From Verrucomicrobiota bacterium (lineage in GTDB: Bacteria; Verrucomicrobiota; Kiritimatiellia; SS1-B-03-39; UBA6053): 34,298 nucleotides of DNA. Shown piece after piece: positions 16,526 to 24,888 of the stretch. Below the pieces are notes generated by a model that did not search any database, was not told where the DNA came from, and worked only from the letters and a program-made list of their open reading frames with translations. The translations under genes were made by a program, and so were the position numbers. Position 1 is the stretch's first letter. Every line of letters starts with the position of its first letter. Where the stretch lies: NCBI GenBank assembly GCA_020831635.1, contig JAFIGC010000048.1, forward strand, positions 1 through 34,298, in the 5' to 3' direction.

Positions 16526-17764
16526 TTATTTTCGGACATATCGGACCGGCTTGTTCAGTTTTTTGATTTTCTGATCGCGTACGGCCTGCTTCAGCCAGAT
16601 TTGAAGTTGTCCCTTGGCGACATCCAGCGTTTTGGTGAGTTCGTCGACCGTGGCCGGTTTCTCCAACGCGTGTTGAAGCACGGGCAAAACAGCCTCGTAG
16701 ATCGGGGACGACTTCTGCTCCAGCTTCTGAGAGGTGCCGTACGTCCCCTTATCCTCCGATAGGGCCTTTTCCCTGACCACCGCGGGTTCGTCGAACAAAG
16801 CGAGTTCCATTTCCTCGGCTTTCTGTTTCGGTTTGCGCTCGAGCGCCTTCCGCAATGAGGTTTCCGGGGATGCTTCAGACATTTCGGGAAACGTAACGGC
16901 ACCCAACTTGATGAGTTGGGGATTGCCCACGGGAACGGAACCCGTCATGCGGACAAACACCGGCCTGCCGGTCTTTCGTTTCAGTTCCTCGGCGGCGCCG
17001 GCCCAGGTTCCCCCTTTTTTGTGATCCGAACTCACCACCAAGCCATAGTCGGCCATGGCGTAGATGAGTTTGTTGCGGGCCATGGCGGTGCCAACGGTGA
17101 ATCTCGCCTCGGGGTGATAGGGCGAAATCAACAGCAAGGTCCCGTCGGAGATGGCTTTCCGCGCCTCGCGGGCCACGCTGTTTTTGAGCAGGTTCTCCGC
17201 CAACACCCCGACCACACACCCGCCCGCGTCCAAGGCCCCTTTCATGGCGATTTGGTCCACCCCGCGTGCGCCCCCGGAGACCACAGGCAGACCGCCCCGG
17301 GCGCACCAGGCCGCAGCCGTTTCAGTGAACCGTTCCGCTTCCTCGTCAATGTTCCGGGAGCCCACGATCGCCATGCCGCCCCCCTTGAGCAGAGATCGTT
17401 CGCCCACCCCGAACAAGATGGGAGGTGCCTGCTCCTTCAAATGATTCCGGTAGCGGGCCGGATAGTCGGGATCGCTCCGGCAAATCACCCAAATATTGCT
17501 GCGATTCCACGTCTCGACCGCGAATCCCAGTTGAACACCCCGTTTGAGAAGGGCCGCCAACCTTGCTTCCGGAAGTTCCGATCCCATGGCGGCGGGCTTT
17601 ACGTTCTCGGGCGAAAGTAAATCCGCCGGACGCAGATTTGCCTGCACAAGCCATCGGACCAGACGATTATACTCCGAAGGTTGCAGGGGCTTTGAATCCG
17701 TTTCTTTCCCCAGCCGTCCGCAGAGCAGGAGAATCGCTTTTGCATCATCGCTCATTTTTTCCAT
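16526..17764 (-). CDS. DprA-like single-strand DNA-binding protein
   Basis: This protein has 412 residues. The ATG at 17764 is set by GAGG (17771-17774) with a 6-base spacer, a site that overlaps the recQ-like stop; a longer frame to 17827 is rejected. The Rossmann-type DprA fold (about 95-290) shows G-S-R (135-137), S-G-G-A-R-G-V-D (163-170), A-R-N-K-L (229-233) and G-G-T-W (251-254). The C-terminus (about 350-412) is a winged helix: V-D-E-L-T-K-T-L-D-V. Classical DprA protects incoming single strands and loads RecA in transformation. Here the gene is embedded in a defence-type operon, directly after a helicase with a phosphoribosyltransferase tail. DprA-like proteins next to phosphoribosyltransferases occur in several phage-defence settings, which argues against a housekeeping competence gene. 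Confidence 0.88.
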   Translation of the reverse strand: MEKMSDDAKAILLLCGRLGKETDSKPLQPSEYNRLVRWLVQANLRPADLLSPENVKPAAMGSELPEARLAALLKRGVQLGFAVETWNRSNIWVICRSDPDYPARYRNHLKEQAPPILFGVGERSLLKGGGMAIVGSRNIDEEAERFTETAAAWCARGGLPVVSGGARGVDQIAMKGALDAGGCVVGVLAENLLKNSVAREARKAISDGTLLLISPYHPEARFTVGTAMARNKLIYAMADYGLVVSSDHKKGGTWAGAAEELKRKTGRPVFVRMTGSVPVGNPQLIKLGAVTFPEMSEASPETSLRKALERKPKQKAEEMELALFDEPAVVREKALSEDKGTYGTSQKLEQKSSPIYEAVLPVLQHALEKPATVDELTKTLDVAKGQLQIWLKQAVRDQKIKKLNKPVRYVRK

Positions 17765-17772
17765 AAAATACC

Positions 17773-19878
17773 TCAATCCATACGTGGGGAGTTTAAGGTT
17801 AAGGCCAGAGGGTGTACCACCGGGCATCCCGCCTGCCGGAGCAACGCCGCCGCCACTGTGAACGTCCAGCCCGAGTCCGTCATATCGTCAACCAGCAGGC
17901 AGGGATCGGACATCAGTTGGTCCACATCCACACCGAAAGCTCCATCCAGGTTGCGCGCCTGCTGAAAACTGTTGTTCATATGCTTTTGCTGTGGATTGTC
18001 CATCGTCTTGGACAAACAAGGTCGGAACGGCAGGCACAGGCATTCCGCCAGACGCCGTGCAAAGTCCGGAACCAGGTCAGGGTGATTCAGAGAGGGAATA
18101 CAGGTCAGCCAAGTTGGGGCCGGATCAGGGGTCCATTCCCGGAGCATTTCCACACAGGCCGTCACCAGCGAATCGTCAAAATGATTTTGCTCGTATTTGC
18201 CCGCCGCCACCATCTGACCCCAACCCGCGTCTCGCCAGAGACAAAGCGCACGGCCCTCCTCCGCGCACAAATCGGCGGTGATGCGCCCCGAAAACTTGTG
18301 GATGGGCAGTGCTCCACCGCTTGGCCATTGTTTGCGTGGCTTCAGTGGTTGGTAGCTGCGTTTCAGGAAAATCGCGGCTTGGTTTGCAAGATCCAAATTG
18401 TATTCAGGTGATAGCAACGGAGCCTCCACACAACCCGCGCAGCGACCACAGGGACTGGCGGCGGGATCATCCAAGGCCCGGGCCAGAAACTCCATCAAAC
18501 AGCCCCGGTGTTCCATGTACTCTGTCATCTGCGCCTGCTCTTGGTGGCGAATGGCGGTAATGGAGTCCACATAGCCCTCGTTAATTCGATACGTTTCCGC
18601 CACGGCGGTCACATTCCATTTTGAACCGATTTTTGTAACCGGCGCCGGGGATTCCACGGAAAGGAATTTCAACGCTTTTTCGATCTGCCCATGGCTTAGG
18701 TTCAGGACCGCCTTCAATTGCGGCACTGACAATCCCCCATCGGTTTGACCGAGCGCTTCCAGAATGGCTTCCACATGTTGCTGCGGCGGAAATGCGTTTC
18801 GGATAAAGTAATCGGTGATGCGTTCGTCCTCCTCCCCGTGCAGGAGAATGCCATAAGCTTCCTCCACCGCACGCCCGGCGCGACCGACCTGCTGGTAATA
18901 GTGTACCACCGACCCCGGACGTTGAAAATGAATGACAAAGCCCAGGTCGGGCTTGTCAAAACCCATGCCCAAGGCCACGGTTGACACCAACACCTTGACT
19001 TCGTTTTGAAGCAGATCCTGCTCCAAAACTTCGCGACGGGGATCTTCGCCCTCAACATCTTTCACGTCCGCATGATAGGCCTCCGCACTTATATCGTTTT
19101 TTTTCAGCCACGCCGAGACCCGTTCCGCGTCCCGAACCGTCAGGGTATAGATGATCCCACTCCCCGGCAATGCGGGAAGCGTTCGGGCCAGCCACGCCAT
19201 GCGAGCCGCCGGACTGGGCAAAACGATATTTTGCAACTTCAGACTTTCCCGCACCAGAGGTCCCCGCACCAACTGAATGCCTTCCCCCAACTGGGAGAGC
19301 ACATCCGCCACCACCCGGTCATTTGCGGTGGCGGTGGTGGCCAAAACGGGAATATTTGACGGAAAGGCCTGCAGTACCCGCACGATGCGCCGATAATCCG
19401 GACGGAAATCGTGACCCCAATCAGAGATGCAGTGGGCCTCGTCCACCACAAAAAGCCCCACCCGATCCGCCACATGCGCCAACACATTCGCCCGAAAGTT
19501 GTCATTCGCCAAGCGTTCGGGCGAGATCAGCAGGATATCAATCTGATCGTTTTGAAGCCGGTCCTCAATCTCATCCCAGTCCTCCGTATTGGTGCTGTTG
19601 ATCGTCTCCGCCCGCACCCCGATCCTCCGGGCCGCCTCGATTTGATTCCGCATCAGGGACAATAATGGAGAGATCAATAACGTAACTCCCGCTCCCTGGT
19701 CGCGAAGCAGACGGGTCGCAAGAAAATAAACCATGCTTTTCCCCCAACCCGTGCGTTGCACCACCAACAAACGACGACGGTTCAGCAGTCCGTCAATCGC
19801 CTCCCACTGTCCATCCCGAAAATCGACATTGGGCTGGTCCAAGGCCTGCCGTAAATAGGTTGTTGCTTGTGCACGCAT
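17773..19878 (-). CDS. RecQ-family helicase with C-terminal phosphoribosyltransferase domain
   Basis: This protein has 701 residues; the ATG lies 5 bases after the methyltransferase stop, with no clear Shine-Dalgarno site, so coupling is likely. The RecQ core has motif 0 (F-R-D-G-Q, 20-24), Walker A Q-R-T-G-W-G-K-S (41-48), DEAH (146-149), the R-x-D-Y aspartate region near 159-162 and motif VI Q-V-G-R-A-G-R (329-335). A zinc-binding set C459, C476, C479, C482 follows. Residues about 510-700 are not RecQ-like and end in a type I phosphoribosyltransferase PRPP loop: L-L-V-D-D-M-T-D-S-G-W-T (661-672), like ComFC. It presumably unwinds DNA 3' to 5'; the PRTase may bind a nucleotide ligand rather than catalyse. 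The fusion beside a DprA-like gene mirrors the competence pair ComFC and DprA. Confidence 0.88.
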   Translation of the reverse strand: MRAQATTYLRQALDQPNVDFRDGQWEAIDGLLNRRRLLVVQRTGWGKSMVYFLATRLLRDQGAGVTLLISPLLSLMRNQIEAARRIGVRAETINSTNTEDWDEIEDRLQNDQIDILLISPERLANDNFRANVLAHVADRVGLFVVDEAHCISDWGHDFRPDYRRIVRVLQAFPSNIPVLATTATANDRVVADVLSQLGEGIQLVRGPLVRESLKLQNIVLPSPAARMAWLARTLPALPGSGIIYTLTVRDAERVSAWLKKNDISAEAYHADVKDVEGEDPRREVLEQDLLQNEVKVLVSTVALGMGFDKPDLGFVIHFQRPGSVVHYYQQVGRAGRAVEEAYGILLHGEEDERITDYFIRNAFPPQQHVEAILEALGQTDGGLSVPQLKAVLNLSHGQIEKALKFLSVESPAPVTKIGSKWNVTAVAETYRINEGYVDSITAIRHQEQAQMTEYMEHRGCLMEFLARALDDPAASPCGRCAGCVEAPLLSPEYNLDLANQAAIFLKRSYQPLKPRKQWPSGGALPIHKFSGRITADLCAEEGRALCLWRDAGWGQMVAAGKYEQNHFDDSLVTACVEMLREWTPDPAPTWLTCIPSLNHPDLVPDFARRLAECLCLPFRPCLSKTMDNPQQKHMNNSFQQARNLDGAFGVDVDQLMSDPCLLVDDMTDSGWTFTVAAALLRQAGCPVVHPLALTLNSPRMD

Positions 19879-19883
19879 CGTGG

Positions 19884-22694
19884 TTAATTGAGATCCAATT
19901 CGGTCTGATTGGAAACGCGGGGCAGATCGTTGAGCTGGTTCACAATCGACGGCCAGGACACCACCAGCGCGTTAAAGGGCAGTGCTTCCGCCGGCCATCG
20001 TTTGCTCTCGCTGATTTGAAACAGCAGATAAGCCAACTCGCGGCAGGCTTCCGCCAGGCCGGCATCCACGTCACGGAGGTCCTTCAAAATCCGGGCCGCG
20101 TCCACTTCCCCGCCCTGTTTCAAGGCACGGGTCAAATGACCGGTGGCCTCCCACAGGCTCAGTCGCTTGTCCGTCGCCGGATTCCAGTTCACGGGAAGTT
20201 CATCCGGTTTCAGCAGCCGCACCTTGCTGGCGGAAGCCTGGAGAATCCCCCCGTCCTGCAAACCTTTCACCGAAACCGCCTGCGCCCGCGCCAAGCCCTC
20301 CGCATCCCCGAAGGGACCCGCCTCGTAGCCGTATTGACGGAACCAGGCCACCGCCCAGCGGGTATCCGAGTCGAATTCCGACTCTTGTTCCTCCAAACAT
20401 TCCGACAGAACCTGATTGATCACCCGCAAGGCCGCCCGAACCGACATTTCCCCGCCCTCGTTTTCCAGAACCCGTCCAAACGAGGAAAACACCGCCATGC
20501 CGGGCCCCAGCGCAGCCTGCGCCAAGTCCACCGGGGCGATGTTCGCCTTTTGCAAAGTCTCCACCGCCGAGGGCAGACGTTGGCGCAGTTCCCGCAGGAA
20601 GTCCCGTCGGCTGGCGGTGGGCGCTTCCGGGGAACGCGGACGACAGGCCAGCACGATGTAGCTGGCCAGGGCGTTGGAACCCATCGCCCGCATCCGCCAC
20701 TGCTGGGATGCCCGCACCGGCACCGTGGCCGTGATTTGAAAGCCGCTGGCGTTCAAGGCCTCCAGCAGCGTTTCCCAGCCCGTGGTCAGATTCACCCGCT
20801 CGTCATCTTCCGCGCCGGCTTGCTCGTCCGACTGCTTGAATGCGTAATACACCGTCAGCGGAAAACGCGGATCCATGCGCGCCCGCAGGTTGGTGAAGGC
20901 CTGGCGAAATCCATTTTCAAAATGTTCCTTGGCCGCCTGCTTGTCACCGTCATGCCGCTCCGCCGCCGCCGTCAGTTCAGGCCCCTTGGGCACCAGCACG
21001 GTGCTGAACACCTCCGGATACAAAGCCGCCAGGTTCTTGCGCAGCCAGACATAGAAAAAATCACTCAGGGCCGCATAGCCGATATTATCGTAATACGGCG
21101 GATCCGTGCTCACCAGCAAAGGCCCCTCCACACTGTTCACCGCCGCCACCGCGTCCTGCTGTTGGGTGCGGGAAACCGCGTCTTTTCGGCGGGTGATGGT
21201 TTGAATACATTTGGTGACATACTCCATGCAGGTTTGATAAGAACCCACGGAAGTCCCCAGCAGATTTCCTTCCGCAAAGTCCCAGACCATGGGAATCGCC
21301 TGACGTCCAAACAAATGCATGGGTTTTTCGTTACTTGCTCCCCATCCGCATAACGAATTATTAAAATCCGCACTACGGTCCACGGCAAAGGCGAGAAAGG
21401 TGGTGACCGCCTTGGCGTATTCCTCCGCCTGCGCCTCCGAAAGTCCGGTATTTTTCGCATCCGCAAGCACCTGCCCCCGATTTTCCGCAATTGCATCACA
21501 CAGAAACCCCATGGTGAAGAGTTGGCGTTTGGTGAATAAATCCCGATATTCGTTCAATCCATATAGCGGGGTGTAAAAGGCCCTTCGATCACTAGAAATT
21601 TCACCATCGGGACTCCAAGTGGGTTGGGCTGAAAAAGCAATGCTTTCGTGTTCTTGGGGGGTGTCAACATAAACTCGCTTCCTGCCACCATCTGCCACAA
21701 CTGCAACCAATTGGAATCCCATCTTCCCGGCGCATCCTTCTTCTTTAATGTAAGATGCGGAAATAGTACTCCCCGATAACAAGCAGGTGAAGTTTGAACC
21801 ACGCCCTTCTTTTGTGCCTGATTTAACCACATCACTATCTTTGGGTGTACCATGTAATATCTTAAAGCGAACTTGGTTTTTTTCGGGTTCTATGTAAGGC
21901 TCAAGGTAAGCAAGTTTCCCCTTCTTTGAGCAGAGCCAGTAGGTTGTAAGCAAGGGCACATGGGTTCCACCCACTGTCGGATCCGGACTGCGGACGGTTC
22001 GAGCCCATATCCAGGCGATGACTTCGGCCTTCTGTCCCCCAAGGTCTTTTGGAAGTTTGACCTTGGGATAGAGCTGTCCGATCTCCTTGATGGCCTTTTT
22101 GCGGATTTGCTCCCCATACCAGGCCACGTCCTTGGCCAATCCGGTCGCACCCTGCCAGGAGCCCTGGATCTGCGCGGCGTCGTCCGGATTCACGGGCGGA
22201 TGATCCAGCCAGCGCGGCACGATCTCCAACTGGGCTTTGTTGATCATCACCGCCACCGGGTTCAGATCGGAAGCCACGGCGGGAAAACCCAGCCGCTGCG
22301 CCTCCAGAGGAATGGAGCCCCCGCCGGAAAAGGGGTCGAGCACGGTGGGGAGTTGACCCTCACAATGTTTGGCCATCTCCGCCCGCGCCTCCTCATAGAC
22401 TTCCGGCTTTTCGTGCAGCCGGGGTTGCATCATGCGGCGAATAATCCCGTGCAAGCGTTCCCGCTCCGCCTCGATAGCCTCCGCCGTCGCTCCGGCAAAG
22501 CGGGGATCCGTTTCCGGATCATTCACCACCGACGCGAACAGCACCGCCCTCGCCGTCGGCAAAGGCAAACGCGCCCACCAGTGATGAATCCCCTTCGGGT
22601 GCGGCCCGATCCCCGGCATTTTGTCATACGCCGAAGCGTCATTGATCACATCCAGCGGCAGGGAGACTTCGATAAGTTTTTTGGGGTGGGTCAT
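19884..22694 (-). CDS. DUF1156-family adenine-specific DNA methyltransferase (COG1743)
   Basis: This 936-residue protein starts at an ATG that overlaps the DUF4276 stop by four bases (ATGA). The DUF1156 signature H-H-W-W-A-R-L-P-L-P-T-A-R-A-V is at 37-51. SAM motif I, L-D-P-F-S-G-G-G-S-I, is at 119-128 with an acidic S-D-L-N-P at 142-146. Catalytic motif IV, D-P-P-Y-Y-D-N, is at 530-536. Both motifs are intact, so an active N6-adenine (or N4-cytosine) methyltransferase is expected. Homologues act as PglX-like enzymes in some BREX types. No separate specificity subunit is encoded, so recognition must lie in this protein, probably between the motifs. The central part (21585-21905) is clearly more AT-rich than the flanks, as if exchanged. 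It is the expected self-marking enzyme of the operon. Confidence 0.9.
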   Translation of the reverse strand: MTHPKKLIEVSLPLDVINDASAYDKMPGIGPHPKGIHHWWARLPLPTARAVLFASVVNDPETDPRFAGATAEAIEAERERLHGIIRRMMQPRLHEKPEVYEEARAEMAKHCEGQLPTVLDPFSGGGSIPLEAQRLGFPAVASDLNPVAVMINKAQLEIVPRWLDHPPVNPDDAAQIQGSWQGATGLAKDVAWYGEQIRKKAIKEIGQLYPKVKLPKDLGGQKAEVIAWIWARTVRSPDPTVGGTHVPLLTTYWLCSKKGKLAYLEPYIEPEKNQVRFKILHGTPKDSDVVKSGTKEGRGSNFTCLLSGSTISASYIKEEGCAGKMGFQLVAVVADGGRKRVYVDTPQEHESIAFSAQPTWSPDGEISSDRRAFYTPLYGLNEYRDLFTKRQLFTMGFLCDAIAENRGQVLADAKNTGLSEAQAEEYAKAVTTFLAFAVDRSADFNNSLCGWGASNEKPMHLFGRQAIPMVWDFAEGNLLGTSVGSYQTCMEYVTKCIQTITRRKDAVSRTQQQDAVAAVNSVEGPLLVSTDPPYYDNIGYAALSDFFYVWLRKNLAALYPEVFSTVLVPKGPELTAAAERHDGDKQAAKEHFENGFRQAFTNLRARMDPRFPLTVYYAFKQSDEQAGAEDDERVNLTTGWETLLEALNASGFQITATVPVRASQQWRMRAMGSNALASYIVLACRPRSPEAPTASRRDFLRELRQRLPSAVETLQKANIAPVDLAQAALGPGMAVFSSFGRVLENEGGEMSVRAALRVINQVLSECLEEQESEFDSDTRWAVAWFRQYGYEAGPFGDAEGLARAQAVSVKGLQDGGILQASASKVRLLKPDELPVNWNPATDKRLSLWEATGHLTRALKQGGEVDAARILKDLRDVDAGLAEACRELAYLLFQISESKRWPAEALPFNALVVSWPSIVNQLNDLPRVSNQTELDLN

Positions 22695-23308
22695 GATGTA
22701 TGGGAAAGTGCGGTTTGGATTTCTTTTCGGAATTTACGAAAGGAGCGGCAGATGCCAGATGATTCCAAATCAAGCAGCCGCGTCAGCTCCGGCTGGTCCA
22801 CTGGTTCGGAATACGTGCTCAGAGGCAAAAGGTTTTGTTTAATCCAGTTTTTACCGGAAAGTTCCTCAGGATGATCCGGGGCGATGAGGCCTTTGCGAAA
22901 CCTCGCATCCGATGACAGGCTGGGCGCGGAAGCCGCGAGCCAGTTTTCGAACATGCGTTTGGCGATTACCACAGACAGGCGAACATCACCTACCAGAGGA
23001 TTCGCATCGTTCCGTATGCGTTGGGCCAGGGTGACGGGGCAGTCTCCCTCGGCATCCAGCAAAACCAGAAGAACGCCCGGCTTGCCCCTGATATTTTTGG
23101 CCGCCAACTGAAGGGAACGTCCGAATTCCCCCTCGGCCTCTCTTTTTAAAAATCGGTCTCGCTTCACTCGAAGAGGAGGGAAACATTGGAGTGGCCTCGT
23201 GCATCCCTCTGCCGCGGCAATTTTCCGTATGAGAATCTCCACGGCCTTTACCTCCCCATGCCCCTCCACCAAAGAGGCAAAACAAATTGGATTCCATGAA
23301 TCAGACAC
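22691..23308 (-). CDS. DUF4276-like TOPRIM-type protein, probable partner of the AAA_21 ATPase
   Basis: The GTG start at 23308 gives 205 residues. It has a strong GGGGAG site (23316-23321) with a 7-base spacer and overlaps the ATPase stop by 8 bases; a longer frame to 23584 lies inside the ATPase gene and is rejected. The N-terminus reads S-L-V-E-G-H-G-E (E15), then L-V-L-L-D-A-E-G-D (D85, D89) and a later F-E-N-W. This is the glutamate then D-x-E-x-D order of TOPRIM-like nucleases. AAA_21 plus small TOPRIM-like protein pairs resemble a split OLD nuclease, as in PARIS, which uses a different TOPRIM family. It is a likely nuclease effector or tRNA/DNA-cutting partner, inferred. Assignment to DUF4276 is by pattern only. 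Confidence 0.72.
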   Translation of the reverse strand: MSDSWNPICFASLVEGHGEVKAVEILIRKIAAAEGCTRPLQCFPPLRVKRDRFLKREAEGEFGRSLQLAAKNIRGKPGVLLVLLDAEGDCPVTLAQRIRNDANPLVGDVRLSVVIAKRMFENWLAASAPSLSSDARFRKGLIAPDHPEELSGKNWIKQNLLPLSTYSEPVDQPELTRLLDLESSGICRSFRKFRKEIQTALSHTS

Positions 23309-24512
23309 CGATAAACTCCCCTTGTAAATCTTTTTCACGGTTTTGCCGAAGATACTCTTCGTCAGGGACGATTTGCTGTAAGCGCAGCAACTCACCGGCG
23401 CTAAAGAGGTTTTCCCGAATGCTGTCACGACCCACGTGAGACATGGGGGCGATTTCCGATCCATGATGACCCTGGCCGACGGCAAGGATCGCCTCTGGAG
23501 AGACCCCTTCCATATCCAGAAAATCAGGGCTGTGAGTTGAGAGCAACACTTGGCGACCCAGCGAAACTTCCTGGAATGCCGCAAGTAAAATACCGGATGC
23601 CGCCGGGTGTAAGGCTAATTCCGGTTCCTCAATGGCGATGAAAGGCACATGAACCTCGAAGGAACCCAAATGTTGAAAACAAGCCACCAACACTGCAAAG
23701 GCCCGGAGAGACCCATCCGACATCTCTGAGCCCCTGAAGCGTACAGGTTGGGGGTTGCCAAGAAATTTTCGTTCGTCGTCCACGATTTGCCAGAAGTCCA
23801 AGGTCTCCATCCGATCCAAATCGACTTTCCTGACATCCACAAGCCCGGAAACAAACCTTTGCAGATAGGTCACAATCCGTTGACGTGTCTCCAGGGACAT
23901 TCCCCCGAAAACTGACGCCACATTGGATCCATTGCTGTTGAGCATCACCTCGGGGCTTGGGGACTGCAAAGACCTAATGGCTTCGGGACCCAGATTGTAA
24001 AAGCCCATGTGCAGCAGCTCATCGTAAAGATAGGTAAACTCGTCAAAGCCTGAAACCAAATTCAGATAAGGGCGATCCTCTGGGACCGGGGGACGAATCA
24101 CGAAAGAGGCCTCCAGAAGTTTTCCATTTTCGATTCGGTAATAAGATTCACGTTTCTTATGATCGTTCACCCAGCAAGCCTCTTTGAGCAGGATCGGCCG
24201 GTTCTTACTGTTTTGGCCCACCGTAAAGCCAAATTTTGCGGACACCCCGTGATCCAATTCCAGGATCATGCTGATGCAGAAACTCGAGATGTCTTCACTG
24301 GATCGGTGTAGAACGGAATTCAATCCTCCCCGCACGCGAAGGGCGTGGTCCAGATTGCTGGAAATGATGTCCCTGACAAAACGCAGTGCATCAATCAGGT
24401 TGCTTTTTCCCGCACCGTTCGGACCCACCAAAATGCTAAGATCCGTGAGTTCGATGCGGACATTTCTCAAGCTTTTGTAACCTGTAACCGATATTTTGGA
24501 GATAAAGGCCAT
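23301..24512 (-). CDS. AAA_21 ABC-type ATPase (RecF/OLD-like)
   Basis: This protein has 403 residues from the ATG at 24512, one base after the XRE gene stop. Features in order: a Y-K-S-L-R-N strand, Walker A G-P-N-G-A-G-K-S (30-37), a long helical and variable middle, an ABC signature M-S-D-G-S-L-R (264-270), Walker B F-I-A-I-E-E-P-E (291-298), L-H-P (301-303) and the H-loop S-T-H-S-P-D (325-330). All ATPase motifs are intact. It lacks the TOPRIM domain that full-length OLD proteins carry at the C-terminus; the following overlapping gene encodes a TOPRIM-like protein, so the two probably form one complex. Hand-counted stretches here range from about 40 to 57% GC, against 55-60% in the flanking methyltransferase, hinting at separate acquisition. 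Confidence 0.88.
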   Translation of the reverse strand: MAFISKISVTGYKSLRNVRIELTDLSILVGPNGAGKSNLIDALRFVRDIISSNLDHALRVRGGLNSVLHRSSEDISSFCISMILELDHGVSAKFGFTVGQNSKNRPILLKEACWVNDHKKRESYYRIENGKLLEASFVIRPPVPEDRPYLNLVSGFDEFTYLYDELLHMGFYNLGPEAIRSLQSPSPEVMLNSNGSNVASVFGGMSLETRQRIVTYLQRFVSGLVDVRKVDLDRMETLDFWQIVDDERKFLGNPQPVRFRGSEMSDGSLRAFAVLVACFQHLGSFEVHVPFIAIEEPELALHPAASGILLAAFQEVSLGRQVLLSTHSPDFLDMEGVSPEAILAVGQGHHGSEIAPMSHVGRDSIRENLFSAGELLRLQQIVPDEEYLRQNREKDLQGEFIGV

Positions 24513-24513
24513 T

Positions 24514-24888
24514 TCAATCGCCCCCCTCGGTTTCCGCCCCAAACCATTGGGAGTCACAACCCTCCGGCTCCAGGTGGCTGCGGTAGGTGCAGCCGAGGGC
24601 GTGGGCGATCTTCACCATGGAATCGAGGGTGAAATTGGTGTTTCCCCGCAGGATCTTGGTGATGTAGGCCGGGCTGCTGTCGATGCGCCGGGCGAGTTCG
24701 GTGCGGTTGACCCCCAGTTTGTCCATGCGGGCCACCATTTGCTCGGTGAATTCGAGCACCGCACCCTCCAGTCGGTAGCTGTGGGTGTTCCGCGCCTCTT
24801 CCATCAGGCCTTGGAATTCGTTTTTTTTGTTCATGGCTTCTTCATTTAACTTCCAGGTTAAAAAGCAAGTGTTTTCCAGCAAAATCAT
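24514..24888 (-). CDS. XRE-family helix-turn-helix regulator inside the operon
   Basis: This protein has 124 residues. The ATG at 24888 overlaps the helicase stop (ATGA) and has a strong GGAGG (24894-24898) 5 bases upstream, which is why this start is chosen over a Met at 24834 (106 residues). The N-terminal half is helical (E-G-A-V-L-E-F-T-E-Q-M). Residues 60-100 are an XRE/Cro fold: R-T-E-L-A-R-R-I-D-S-S-P-A-Y-I-T-K-I-L-R-G, then F-T-L-D-S-M-V-K-I-A-H-A-L-G. It could act as an internal controller, like the C proteins of restriction-modification operons, or as an antitoxin-like partner. The operator is not identified. Translation is expected to be tightly coupled to the helicase. Confidence 0.85.
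   Translation of the reverse strand: MILLENTCFLTWKLNEEAMNKKNEFQGLMEEARNTHSYRLEGAVLEFTEQMVARMDKLGVNRTELARRIDSSPAYITKILRGNTNFTLDSMVKIAHALGCTYRSHLEPEGCDSQWFGAETEGGD

Noticed and set aside
19860-21353. 497-codon plus-strand frame opposite the DUF1156 gene
   Set aside because: It is antisense to the methyltransferase with its motifs; the composition is that of a shadow frame.
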